64,000 nucleotides of DNA from Desmodus rotundus (lineage: Eukaryota > Chordata > Mammalia > Chiroptera > Phyllostomidae): assembly GCF_022682495.2 (NCBI RefSeq), contig NC_071391.1, forward strand, positions 17,831,680 to 17,895,679, read 5' to 3'. This document shows, piece after piece, positions 35,056-45,880 of the stretch (position 1 is its first letter; each line of letters opens with the position of its first letter). The notes below the pieces were generated by a model. It was not told the DNA's origin and did no database searches. It saw only the letters and a list, made by a program, of their open reading frames with translations. A program made the position numbers and the translations under genes.

Positions 35056-35710
35056 AATCCATACAACATCAAAAAAGGGACCACAAAGTTTCTCAAGAGA
35101 AAAAAGTCCAGGATCAATGGCATTAAATCTGAATACTAACTAAACCCATGAAATAAGGGCTTTTTAACCCCTTTTTTTCTAATTCTCACTCTCCACTGTG
35201 TCTAACCCTTAAGTGGATAGAATTAGAAATGTGAGGGTATAGTAAGATGATTGTTCATGGAAGAAAGTAGACAAAGAGCATGCTAATTTGTCCCCTTCAA
35301 CCTTTCAGGCCTAGGTCTTGCCAAGGATTGTGACAGGAAATAGAGAATTTTTCAATTTAATTTAAAAAATCAAAGTTTTGAAAATAGATAGTATTGGGCT
35401 TTGTGGTACCTGAGAATGTTCCTAGGAAATATAGTAAAATTCTTTTAGGATTTCACAGTACCTTTTAACTTAATTTTTACCATTTTAATTAAATTAATTA
35501 ACATTAATTTTTACAGTTCAGCCTTTTTAGCAAATTGGTTGTACACTATTTTTGAGTTCAATGGCTATGAAGGCAGAGAGGCAGTATATAAATTAAAATG
35601 CAATTCATTTATTCCACCAATATTTATTGACTATGTACTATATGTTTGGCATTGTTCCAGTTACCGGGAATATAGCCCTAGCACTGTGTGAGATGCTTTA
35701 ATATAGGTTT
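35056..35710. other. AT-rich non-coding sequence
   Basis: No gene seen. 35595-35700 carries the motif 'ccaatatttattgactatgtactatatgtttggcattg', part of an old dispersed repeat I cannot name. Confidence 0.45.
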
Positions 35711-35966
35711 AAGAAAAGGTGCTTTGAGCCCTGGCTGGTGTAGCTCAGTGGATTGAGTGCAGGCCTGCAAACCAAAGGGTCACTTTTTCTACTCCCAGTC
35801 GGGGCACATGCCTGGGTTGCAGGCCAGGTCCCCAGTTTGGAGCACTCAAGAGGCAACCACACATTGATGTTTCCCTCCCTCTCTTTCTTCTTTCCTTCCC
35901 CTGTCTCTAGAAAATAAATAAATAAAATCTTTAAAAAGTTAAAAAAAAAAAGAAAAGGTGCTTTGA
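35711..35966 (+). mobile_element. Ves-type tRNA-derived SINE with perfect TSD
   Basis: The body at 35728-35949 begins GCCCTGGCTGGTGTAGCTCA and has the A-box-like TAGCTCAGTGG, the Ves middle 'ggcacatgcctgggttgcag', the 'gaggcaaccacacattgatg' block, a TC-rich stretch and an AAATA/A-rich tail. It is flanked by the exact 17-bp repeat AAGAAAAGGTGCTTTGA (35711-35727 and 35950-35966). Ves SINEs are a bat hallmark. The expected B box (ggttcgattcc) is degraded to TTTTTCTACTCCC, so internal Pol III transcription is probably weakened. Confidence 0.95.
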
Positions 35967-37689
35967 AATTGAATTAGCAGTTGGTTCTGTAATGGTATTT
36001 GTGGGAAGGCTTCACTGAGGTGATGTTTTTATGTATATGGACAGAAGTAGAAGGTTGCCAGGGTAGGAACTACCAGGCAGCAGAAACACTGTGCAGACGG
36101 AGAAAGGGGAAAGGTTGAAACAGCATGGTAGCCATGTGCTAGGAGTCAGCACGGTGTCTTCAGGAAACCAAGGATATTGAGTCAAAAAAGATCTAAGTTT
36201 ACTTCAAGGTGATATCTTAGTATCTGAGTAACAGCTGACAGTTTTGTGAGCTTCTTTGTGCTGCATTTCCCATACCTCCCAAGCTTTCCTCAGGTATTAG
36301 AGCTCATGAGTAAAGCATACCTCACCTGGCATTAAGCTCATGCTTCCTCTTCCCTCAGGTCATGGCTGTGTCACCCCTCGATGCGTCTGAAGCTGTGAAG
36401 ACCATTGATGGTGCTCTGACCTCTCCTAACCTCTACTTGTTGACGTCAGGGAGAATGCTTCTAGTGACAGTTTTACTTATGGGAGAACATTTCCATCAGA
36501 AAATTCACATTCCTTTTCCCTAAGTGGGAATTTTCACTTTAATTTTAGATTAAGATAGGATAGCCCTCCAACCAGGCAGAGAAGCAAACTGAGGCATGAT
36601 TAAGGAGTGAACGTTATCACAGACCGTTCATATACTTTTAGCCATAAAGTAGAGCTACCTATGTACAGAGGTGTGTGTAGACACGCAAATAATCCCACGT
36701 TTTCTTTGTTGAACGATGTTTATTATCTATCACCCTCTGGGCTACATATTAGATACTTTATCCTCAGTCTTCCCACAGTCTTGTGAACTGGGCCTTGTGA
36801 TCCGCACCTACGGCTAAGCTGCTGATCTGAGTGGTGAAGCGGATGATCCACTGTCACACATGTAATAATTCACATGCCTTTTATCCCAGAACCCATGGTT
36901 TTACCCACTAGGCAACACTGCTTTTTTGTCCAAATTATTCTTTATTATAGGCATTTCCACCCAATTCCCAGAATCTTATGCTAATCTGGGGGATCTGAGC
37001 ATGACTCCCCCCACCACCGCCCATGAAACAATTATACCTTCTCTCTGTTTTGCACTCAGCATCCCTGGCATTGGTCCGTATACTTTCATGAATTTTAGAG
37101 TCCTAGGGCCTCTGTTCTTAGTCCTAGGGCCTGACCCCTCAGTGGATCCACTCATTTCACTTTCCATGTGTTTCCTTGACCTTTATTTAAACAGGCCTTA
37201 GATGTTCTTTTGATGAGTGTGGTTATATCTATGTCATTATCTCCACCATCATCCTTATTTTGAGTAGAAAGTAGAACATCTTTGGTGGTTATTTTATGGA
37301 TGTCAATGACGTAGAGCATGTGAGAATCAGTCACTTAAAAAGCAAGTCTACAGTTTACTTCTTACTCACAGAAGGAACTGCGCCCTGTAGGGATTTACTC
37401 TTTCCAGTGGTCAATTACACAGCCATTTTAATTGGAAGCCTTCCTGCAGAAGCCAGGTGTGTGATGCGCTGGTTTCGTCCAGTTAATATGACACTCGTTG
37501 GACAGGATGGTTGAAAATGCAGATGCATTCTCTTACTCTGTCAGCACGTTTTTTGCTGGTGCCATATGGAGATTGTATAAGTTTAGTCTAGGGGGTTGAC
37601 AGGTTATTTCTTTGGACAGCAGAGCCAGGACATGGTGTTCATTTAAGTACTGTCAGTTTTGGCATCAAATCTGCACAGTCTCTGCCAAG
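35967..37689. other. Non-coding sequence, nothing firmly recognised
   Basis: 35980-36140 resembles the unnamed ancient repeat. A 12-base GTCCTAGGGCCT unit is doubled around 37100-37132. No supported gene; frames at 36926-37514 overlap on both strands. Confidence 0.45.
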
Positions 37690-37860
37690 GCTGACATCTC
37701 ACTCTCCCCTCCTCTCTCCAGTAGGGGAGCTCCCCTGCACACCCCACTGAAAATCATTCTTTCTGTTGTGCCTGGTATTTGTGAATCCCTTTGAGGCAGG
37801 CAATGATTTCTAAATCCTTCGTCACTATAGCAGCACCTATCACCAAATTCATAATGTAGA
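37690..37860 (+). repeat. Possible L2 3' tail
   Basis: 'ctttgaggcaggcaatgatt' and 'ctatagcagcacctatcacc' weakly follow the end of L2. The minus-strand frame 37754-37948 is antisense to this. Confidence 0.35.
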
Positions 37861-39003
37861 ATTCAAAGTCCGCTGACCACATGGACAGAGTGAACAAAGA
37901 ATTATAACCTTCTACCACCTCAAAGTTTTGACAGTTGTTTAAATACACTCTATAGGGTGATTGGCTTTTTCACTATCATTGACTTCTAAAGGCTATTTTT
38001 CTGAAAAATCTCACTTTGTCCAGTAGGTGTGATTCAAAGTCTTCTTGTATACATGAATTTCATATGACTAGCATCATGTTATAAACATCCCTCAGGGATT
38101 TAATTATACTGAGACATTACCATCATTGTTTTGAACATAAGCATCATTTCTGCAACACCTATTTCATGGTTAGTATTTTGCATTTATTCTGAGTTAATTC
38201 TTACCACATCATTGTTATTTAGTGATTGTCACCATTCTCCTTATGAGAAAAACAAGCGACAAATATATTTAATTTTCCAAGTCCATAAACCTAAGAGTGA
38301 ATAGGATTTTTAATCAAAGTTTGCTAATGATAATAACCAAAAGCTTTCTTTCTCATCACAGATTTTCAATATTAAATTTTTAATAAAGAAATTATTTTTA
38401 AATGCATAACCCCATGTAATGCAAAATATCACCAAAACTGCAACTAACATGCTCTTTTAAATTTTTGTAGCATTTATGGGAAGTGAGAATAGTGTGGGAG
38501 AAGGAACAGACAAAAAGATATTTTTAATGTGGATGTTATATTTGGGCTGCTACTCTAGAATTCATCCAGTCCAATTCCATTGTGGTATAAATTCTAATTT
38601 TGTGGTTGAGAGAGGATCACTCATTTGCCTAAATCCAGGTTTTATGTAGAGGTCGACTCCAGGGCCTAAATTGAATTATTCTGACTCATGGTGCAAAAGT
38701 AGAGTAGTCCAAATGCCTTGACTTTGAACTCCCTTCTGGGTGGTCTTGGTAACTACTCAAATACTCATACAAACTTAGTCTTGCTGGAAAAAAAAGATTA
38801 ATCACATAGATAAATTTTATATTTTGTTTTGTGAGTTAATTTTAACTGAAGTTTAGAATACTAAAAGGCTAATGGACTTTTATTATAAGTACATTTTCTT
38901 ACAAAATAAAATGCAAAACCAGAAATAATGGCTATAAGTGAAAATCTTAAGAGGATATTTTTAAAGTTTGCATTCAGTTTTCATAAGAATTGAAATCTTC
39001 ACT
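37861..39003. other. Non-coding sequence; possible 3' flank of a gene
   Basis: Weak antisense MIR-like blocks at about 38180-38310 and 38560-38680. On the minus strand an AATAAA sits at 38884-38879, about 125 bases beyond the stop of the candidate terminal exon at 39087-39004. Such signals are common in AT-rich DNA, so it is only suggestive. Confidence 0.35.
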
Positions 39004-39087
39004 CTACCACTTGAAAAAGAAAAAAAAAACAGATTGTCCCGTGGACTTATGCAAGGTCAAATCCTTTGATCTTCGTTTCTCAAACAC
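39004..39087 (-). CDS. Candidate terminal coding exon, unknown gene
   Basis: On the minus strand a pyrimidine-rich acceptor (CCCCTTCTTCTCCCAAG) precedes this stretch. Read in phase 0 it is open for 27 codons (VFEKRRSKDLTLHK near its start) and ends in TAG at 39006-39004. The phase matches the preceding candidate exon. The last codons are a run of phenylalanines caused by a poly-T tract, which is suspicious. It could equally be a spurious continuation, with the true last exon elsewhere. Confidence 0.3.
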   Translation of the reverse strand: MFEKRRSKDLTLHKSTGQSVFFFFFKW

Positions 39088-39405
39088 CTTGGGAGAAGAA
39101 GGGGCCAAAATACTGAGAGACTTTTTGTGACTTCTAATGATTTCTGGTTTAATAATCCCAGTTAGCTAAGAGACCAGCCAAGGATGGGATCAAGTGGCAG
39201 CTATGATGCAGGTGGCAATCATATTGTTATGGCCCTTCAATCCACCCAGAAAGTCCAGCCCTAGGGTTTGTGATACAGATGTAATGTCTTGTAGCACAAA
39301 ACAGGAACTTTGCCTCCACAAAGTCAATGAGACCTTAGCTTTTCTAGCTTCTTCACTTGGAACTTTCCTTTTTAGGTTTGTCATTATCAAAGATATTTCC
39401 CTCAC

Positions 39406-39462
39406 CTTCACAATGAAGAGGCAAATCTGATTTGAAGGCATTAATGTATCAGTGAAGATTAC
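39406..39462 (-). CDS. Candidate small coding exon, unknown gene
   Basis: 57 bases, 19 codons in phase 0 (begins VIFTDTLMP, ends CLFIVK). The donor TGAAG|GTGAGG is good; the acceptor AACTTTTAGCAG is short on pyrimidines, and an AG three bases earlier would add one codon. Frame is continuous with the exon at 39859-40086. Intron sizes would be 396 bases upstream and 318 downstream. Confidence 0.35.
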
Positions 39463-39858
39463 CTGCTAAAAGTTCATTTGATAGATTTGTTTTCTCTTTA
39501 TGGAGAATAGTTCATCATTTTGACAATTTAGAGCCAATTGCTTGACCACACTTCTCTTCTTTCTCTCTCCGTGGTCCTCCCCGCACAATCTCACTTTTAA
39601 ATGTGTGGTTCAATAGCAAAACCTGAACAGCAGATGCTTATTGAGGAGAGTAATGGTCTCCGGGACTCATGAGAGGCACCGAGATAAACACAATTTGCTC
39701 AGCACTTTTGTCTCCAGACAATAGCCATCAATTTCCAGGGCGTGTATACAAGCAATTTTGGAATTGGTCAGAAGTCTGAGCTTTAGGGATCTTCTAGTGA
39801 AGTTGAAACAGACAGAAGATAAATACATATGACGTCAATCTCAATCACAATTTTTTAC

Positions 39859-40086
39859 CTTGAGGTAAAGGGCAATCGGATTAGCATGGACCTGGGCTTT
39901 GACATACATAAACCCTCTGTCCTGAGATCTGAGATACACTTTTCCTCCGCAGAAGAGATTCCCTTTAATCATTCTCACTGTCACTGAAGGATCTTTCTCA
40001 CATCCCTCAGGTGTATATGGAGGCAGAAAATTGAAATAATTGAAATCCTCTTGCTTTTTCATTGTACATTTTTCCTCTGGTACATT
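39859..40086 (-). CDS. Candidate coding exon (228 bp, phase 0-0), unknown gene
   Basis: Best protein-coding signal in the window. The acceptor is CACTTTTCTTTTTAAG, the donor CTCAAG|GTAAAA. The exon is exactly 76 codons with no stop. The sequence looks like a real folded extracellular segment: it starts NVPEEKC, includes FLPPYTPEGCEKD, then VTVRMIKGNLFCGGKVYLR and ends NPIALYLK, with three cysteines, prolines and glycines and alternating hydrophobic residues as in beta strands. No membrane segment. I do not recognise the family. The upstream exon joins in the right phase (GAG|AAT). The open frame runs on to 39841-40173 on both sides, but the splice sites set tighter limits. Confidence 0.5.
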
Positions 40087-40803
40087 CTTAAAAAGAAAAG
40101 TGAATTTGGGCATTTGGTGAGAACAAAAAGAACATGAAAGAGTGTTGGCCACAATCAATGTGAAGTGTTCCAAATTATATCATCTCTTCTTGTGATAATT
40201 TAAAAAAGCTTCTGGTTATGGGAATAAATTATACCCATGTCCATAGAACTATGTGACCAAATCTGAAATAATTCATGTAGGCCAAGGAGGTAAAAATGGA
40301 GTCATGTTTTTGTTCCTTTTTTCCTTCATTTCTTGCTTCTTGTCATTTTTTTGTTTTTTGTTTTTAAATTTTATACAAACTATGTCCCAAATTCTGTTCA
40401 TCAGTGTAGTGCAGTAACCAGTAGGAGAAATCAAATCCCATTCCAGTAGAGAATCTGGGGGATTATTTCTCCATTCAAGCACTCCTAGCAACAACGATTA
40501 AGAGAGAACAGCTGGGAGCGTTCTGATTAGAGGCAGTCCTGTGTGCCGTCATTGTTAATCACTTGTCACTGTGTGTGCGGTCCTTCTCCCCTGCACACAC
40601 TTGTCTTGCAGGCATCTTTCTTAGCCTTGATCTAAGCCTTATCTTAGGGAAAGAACTTAACGTGTAATATCTTAAATTTGTTTCAATCCTCCTTTGTTGT
40701 ACTGTATTTGATTTAGTGAATTACCTGTGCCATTCCTGAGAAACTGGTATTCTATTCTACTCAAAGTATAGTTGTTTGAATGTGATGTGTTTGAATTACT
40801 TAC
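40087..40803. other. Candidate intron
   Basis: 717 bases from GTAAGT to TTTTTAAG on the minus strand. Nothing else recognised except a T-rich patch at 40310-40370. Confidence 0.4.
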
Positions 40804-40922
40804 CTCTGTATCATTTTCAAAGATGGAAGGATTCAGGAATGATATTTGGTCACAGGGAAACAAAGAAACTTTTATTACTGTTTTCTTGTCTATCCATTTT
40901 GATGTTTCACGCATAAAAAGTG
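40804..40922 (-). CDS. Candidate coding exon, unknown gene
   Basis: The donor is consensus-perfect, ACAGAG|GTAAGT. The acceptor (ACACAAATAG) is weak. It reads 2 bases plus 39 codons, containing SKWIDKK and VSLFPCDQISFLNPS and ending ENDTE, with one cysteine and an N-glycosylation-like NDT. It ends on a codon boundary, matching the phase-0 start of the exon at 40086, across a 717-base intron. The preceding exon should supply one base; I did not find it. An in-frame stop just upstream of the acceptor means the exon cannot start earlier. Confidence 0.42.
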
Positions 40923-41089
40923 CTATTTGTGTTTATAAATACATGTAGAAGCACATTTAACCTGAACTTTGAACTCTCCATTAAACTTTGATATAAACTG
41001 TGCCCATTAATGATTCAAATAATCTCTAGAGTACAATATGCAGGAATTCCAGGATTAGAAAAGCACTCTTATTAATGGTAATTTTCCAA

Positions 41090-41290
41090 GTAATTTACTG
41101 TATTCATAACATTAATTCATTCTCTCCTAGGCCTTGTGCTGAACTTTTAGCACAAGATTTTATTTAGATTTTTATTTAGATTTTATTTAATCCCAGTGAT
41201 TCTAAGACAGAGGTACTATTATTTTCTCTAATTTATAGATGAAAAATTGAATTTTATCAAGGTTTAGAGTAATGTCCAGTCAACAGAATC
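41090..41290 (-). repeat. MIR SINE fragment, antisense
   Basis: 'tctcctaggccttgtgctga', 'gacagaggtactattatttt' and 'agatgaaaaattgaatttta' follow the reverse-complement MIR. It contains a small tandem of ATTTTATTTAG units at 41155-41190. Confidence 0.55.
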
Positions 41291-42921
41291 GAGATTCAAA
41301 CATGTATTCTAATTGCACACGTCATTCACTTATTTACAGCAGTAAAGTGTTTCATACAGCGGCTTGTCGTGCAGCATGGCATCCAGGCAAACAGATGTTC
41401 AGAGCGTCCTTGGCAACTCTTGACTGTTTTGAAAGTAGAGGGACTAGTCCCTATCTTCCCAGAAGAGCAGAGATCTCTGCCTCATATGTTATAAATGTAT
41501 CATCTTCTTTACCAATGTGTATTACTTACCAACTGATTATGTAAGTGCCATACATTTGAATTGCTGCTTTTGTTTAGTAGTTGTATGGCCACAGCTTCAT
41601 TTATGTTTATATAAAATAAGATCATAGAAAACCACCTTTGCATAAACAAAGTAATTTATGCAAATCCCCTAATTCCGTACCCAATATGCAAATGTCAACA
41701 CACATCAACTCCTGTCTCTCAACATCATCACTATTTCCTACAATATCTTGAATTTCAATTTCTAGAAATATTAACCAGGCAATTTCAAACATATAAAAGA
41801 TTACACACACACATAGTATGTAGACACATATATGTATGTGTATACACACATATGTATGTAGACATATATGTGTATGTAGGCATATACATATGTGTGTATA
41901 TGTGTGTGTGCATATATATGTGTGTATATATTTCAAAAATTAATTGTTTTCTGATTTTAAAGGCAATGCATGTACTTTGTAAAATGTTTAGAAATTAAAG
42001 GGTGCATTATAAAATATGAGTAAGAATAACTTGAGTACTGTGAGAAATGGATAGCCCACTTGATCCAAGTGATTTAAGATATCTTTTTAGAGAAATTAAA
42101 AAGCTTTCAGTAGACCCAATATCAGGGAGCCCTTATCAACCCCTAGGCTTGCAAGGAGGTGTGATAGTAGCAACATAAAATGGGCTGCTTGATGGAAGCC
42201 TTGGTCCTCACTGGGAGAACACAGCCAAGCCACAATGGGCTGCCAGTGATGGAGGAAACCAATACCTCAATGTGACCCTTCTACTACGCTGAAAGTCCTG
42301 CCAGGACCTACCATTGCCTGGACCCAAAAAAAGCCAGAAAGCAAGGGAACCAAGCATAGGAAAGTGTAAGGTCAGCCTCCCAGGATTTAGAATAAGAGGG
42401 AGAAAGGTGAAGAGTAGATCTAGGGAGGCTGAGAGAAGCCAGTCAGCCCCCAGAATAACTTGGTCTTTATAATAGTAACACAATATTTCATCTTGGTACA
42501 CTTAATAACTTTACTTGCTATTGCTGAGAATTAGGCTCAAATTTATTTCTGATGTCATTATGAATCACAGCATAAAGGGTTTCTGTAATTTGCTATTTGA
42601 ATGAGATATTGATGCTCTTTCTTTTTGTAATTCATAAATAAGTATCTAAGACTTTCTCTATCTTCCAGCATTACTTGTCCAAGCCATATTGTTTGAACAA
42701 CATGGATACACATTAGTCACATCATGCTGGCTTCTTACCTTTATTCAAATAATCTGGAAATGTCCCAACCATCTTTAGGAATAAATTTCCGGTCCCTTTA
42801 ATCATCAGTTGTACTTTTGTTTTATTTCTTTTTCATTAGAGTTTTTGTGTTCTTATGACCAACACAATGGTGTGATGGTGTCAATTAAAATTTATTTTAT
42901 TTTAAATATCAGAAATGGAAG
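41291..42921. other. Non-coding sequence with a TG/CA-TATG microsatellite
   Basis: 41803-41932 is a mixed (CA)n/(TATG)n/(TG)n repeat; the minus-strand frame over it (41622-41936) is low-complexity H/I/C/T. A higher-GC patch at 42180-42450 has an open minus-strand frame (42208-42501) but phases do not fit a spliced exon. A strong minus-strand donor (CAGTTG|GTAAGT at about 41528) lacks a compatible exon. Confidence 0.45.
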
Positions 42922-43691
42922 CCAAGCTAGTTTGTTTGTTTATTTTTATTGTTCAAGTACAGTTGTGTCCATTTTTACCCCACCACGTCTCCCCGCCCCA
43001 CCCGTCCGTGCCTCCCACCTTGGAACCTACCCCCTTTGGCTTTGTCCATATGTCCTACATACATGTTCCTTGATGGCCCTTCCCCTATTGTCCCCTATTA
43101 TCCTTCTCCCCACTCATCTCTGGTTACTGTCAGTTTATTCTTTATTTTAACATCTCTAGTTGTATTTTGATTGCTTGTTTCTTTTGTTGATTAGGTTCCC
43201 TTTATAGGTGTGGTCATGTGGTATTTGTCTTTCACTGCCTGGCTTGTTTCACCTGGCATAATGCTCTCTGGTTCCATCCATGCTGTCGCAAAGGAGTTCT
43301 TTCTTCCTTTCTGCTGCATAGAATTCCATTGTCTAAATGTACCACATTTTTTTGATCCACTCATTTACTGATGGGCACTGAGGTTGCTTCCAGCACTTGG
43401 CTATTGTAAATTGTGCTTCTATGAACATTGGGGTGCATAGGTTCTTTTGAGTTGGTGTTTCAGGATTCTTAAGGTATAAGCCCAGTATTGGGCATCCTAG
43501 AGGAGAACATAGGAAGGAAAATCTCGGATATTCCGCACAGCTATATTTTCGCCAATATGTCCCCTAAGCAAGGGGCATACAGGAAAAGGTAAACAAATGG
43601 GACTACATCAAAATAAAAAGTTTCTGCACAGCTAAAGAAAACAGCATTGAAATCAAGAGAGAACCAACCATATGGGAATCCAAGCTAGTTT
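42922..43691 (-). mobile_element. LINE-1 insertion with internal inversion (twin priming)
   Basis: 42934 to about 43490 is antisense L1: T-rich start, 3' UTR complement, ORF2 end (about 43190) and C-terminal ORF2. At about 43490 orientation flips: 43491-43679 reads ORF2 in plus sense ('tagaggagaacataggaagg', 'aaatgggactacatcaaaat'), a part that normally lies farther 5'. The whole is bracketed by a 12-bp direct repeat, CCAAGCTAGTTT (42922-42933 and 43680-43691), extendable to 17 bp with one mismatch. One insertion with a 5' inversion, as made by twin priming. Confidence 0.88.
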
Positions 43692-44505
43692 AAACATAAG
43701 ACTTTATTGACCTGAATATCTTTAAATTATACAAGTATAATCAGGAATAGGGCATAGCTGAATCTGGGAGCTCAAAACTAATATCATAATTAGTGCTTAT
43801 ACTTATGTGATGTTTATAAGTAAAGACAGACCTATCTAAATCTACTATCTATTACATACTTGTCTATCTGTCCACCCACGTCCATAGCTGTTTTTGTAAC
43901 TACCCAGATAGAAATATCTGTTATACCTGTATTTATATCTGTGTTTACATGTTGCCTCTGTTTTCCACTGATCGGCTTTTATTCAAGTGGGCATTCTTCA
44001 TAGACAGAAGTTGCAGAGATGACTATTGGCAGTTACAGGTGATAATCTAAATCTCAGCAACCCAGCAGAAAGAGAAACCCTTCCGTATTTATAGTAAAAG
44101 ACTCTATGATGATTCTTATAGCCTATCTTGGACCATTTGATCGTCACCGATTCAATCACTACAAACAGAGAGGGAATATATGTGAGGCACATGTAAAAGC
44201 TGTTGAAGTTTTGCTTTTGTATGTTCATTTGCATATTTCATGGCATTTTTGTGAGGTGCACAGCTAAACACTAGGTTTTGGTGACATAACTCTACTATGT
44301 AGACAAATCTCTTGGAGGAGAGAGAATGTCAGTCTAGGAGGCAATGGATTACTTGTTTGAAACCAACTTAGTCAATAGCCAGGGTGCAGAAGGAAGAGAT
44401 AAGAATCATTTACTAAAAGAGAGACAATAGTATTGACAATAGACTAGTATTGTGGCTTATTTACTAGAAAAGATTTTAAAAGAAACCAAAGAAAATTCAA
44501 AAAAA
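43692..44505. other. Non-coding sequence, nothing recognised
   Basis: No gene seen. Short TATCT-type patches near 43830-43940. The minus-strand frame 43998-44234 is unsupported. Confidence 0.45.
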
Positions 44506-44708
44506 ATAAGTGTCTTTGACAATCTAACAATAACCAGAGAGGAGTGGGGAGGGGATAGTGGGGAGAGGGGTTTTCAGGAACTATTAAAAAGGACACATGA
44601 ACAAAATCAAGGGGGAGGGTGGAGGTGAAGGAGGGAGGTGGGGTTGGCTAGGGTGGGGTGGAAGGGTGGGGAGAAAATGCAGACAACTGTAATTGAACAA
44701 TAAACATT

Positions 44709-44744
<36 letters not shown>

Positions 44745-44753
44745 CGTCTTTGA
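44506..44753 (+). mobile_element. LINE-1 3' UTR tail, plus strand
   Basis: The body at 44520-44739 starts 'caatctaacaataaccagag', runs through the G-rich bat L1 3' UTR and 'gcagacaactgtaattgaac', and ends in an A-rich then (TA)n tail (44712-44740). Flanking repeats ATAAGTGTCTTTGA (44506-44519) and ATAAGCGTCTTTGA (44740-44753) match at 13 of 14. No ORF2 sequence is included. Confidence 0.88.
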
Positions 44754-45280
44754 AATAAAATATTTTCTCCAAAATGTCTTCAAAATAAAATGGAAAGTAA
44801 ATAAATCACATTAACTATGGGAGCTGGAAGCAAAGTGGTCTTTCATAGTTATAATTTATATATCTGTAAAAATCTACTATAAATGAATCTTAACCATTAA
44901 CCAATCATTAAAGTAATAAAGGTTTCTAGAGACATGATACAAATAATATTAAAGCTCTGGCACATTAGTTGAATGATTAATGTGTAAATGAAAATACAAT
45001 TCAATTCAACAAATCTTTCAAACCAATGAAATAAAACTATGGTCTTGCTTGTTTTGTCAACACTTTCAATGATGTGTGTAAAAAGTTGCTTCCTAACCTC
45101 CTAAATTTTGTATCTGAATTTTCTAGTGCCATCTCCTTACATATTATCTCTAGACTATAGAAAAAGTAAGACACTATAGTCTCTAAACCTCATGAATTGT
45201 GTCAATCCAAAATATAAGAATCTCTGCTTTGGGTAGCATTCAAACAAGCCCTCTGAATTAGGAAAACGTGGGTTGTAATA
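44754..45280. other. AT-rich non-coding sequence
   Basis: Nothing recognised. Confidence 0.45.
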
Positions 45281-45880
45281 TGATGTGGTGGGAAGAACTC
45301 TAAGACAGCTCCCAAGATTCCTGCCCCCTGGTGTACTCTCCCTGTATAAACCCCTGCATTTCAGTGTGGGTGGGGCTATGGAGATGATAGGATATCACAC
45401 TCATGACAGGATAAATTATATAGCACTGTTGAAAGAACGTTTCAGATGTAATTAAAGTCTCTAATAATTTGAATTTTCATTATTCAAAGGAAGCATACGC
45501 TAGCCAGACCTGACCTTGATCAGGTGATCCCTTTGAAAGATGGTCTAGAGGTGCCAGAGAAGAGGCAGAATCAGCACTCTTAGCCTTGGAGCTGTAAACC
45601 GGCCGTGCTGTGGAGAGGCTAACCCTAGATGCTGAAAGCCTCACTGCTACACTGGTAAGAAGTGAAGTCTGCCAGCAAACAGTGAGGTTGGAAGAGGACC
45701 CTGGGCCTCGAATGAAGCTGCAGCTCTAGCCATCTCCTTGATTGCAGCCTTGTTAGACCCTGAGCAGGACTAAAATAAGGTGTGTCCAGATTCCAGATCT
45801 GTGAAAATGGTAAGGTAATGCACTGTTAATCTAAGCTGCTACATTTGTAGTAATTTGTTACCCAGCAATAGAAAACTAAC
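45281..45880 (+). mobile_element. MLT1-type LTR (ERVL-MaLR)
   Basis: 'tgatgtggtgggaagaactc', 'agattcctgccccctggtgt', 'cagatgtaattaaagtctct', 'tgaccttgatcaggtgatcc', 'gttagaccctgagcaggac', and the right end 'agtaatttgttacccagcaa', 'tagaaaactaa' are in MLT1 order. Apparently a full-length LTR, no coding sequence. Confidence 0.75.

Noticed and set aside
41528..41600. Strong minus-strand donor CAGTTG|GTAAGT with a possible short exon
   Set aside because: The only open frame ends in phase 0, which cannot join the exon at 40922, and the acceptor (CATAAATGAAG) is poor.
42208..42501. 97-codon minus-strand frame behind a strong acceptor
   Set aside because: The frame after the acceptor is phase 2 and the donor is weak, so it does not fit the neighbouring candidate exons.
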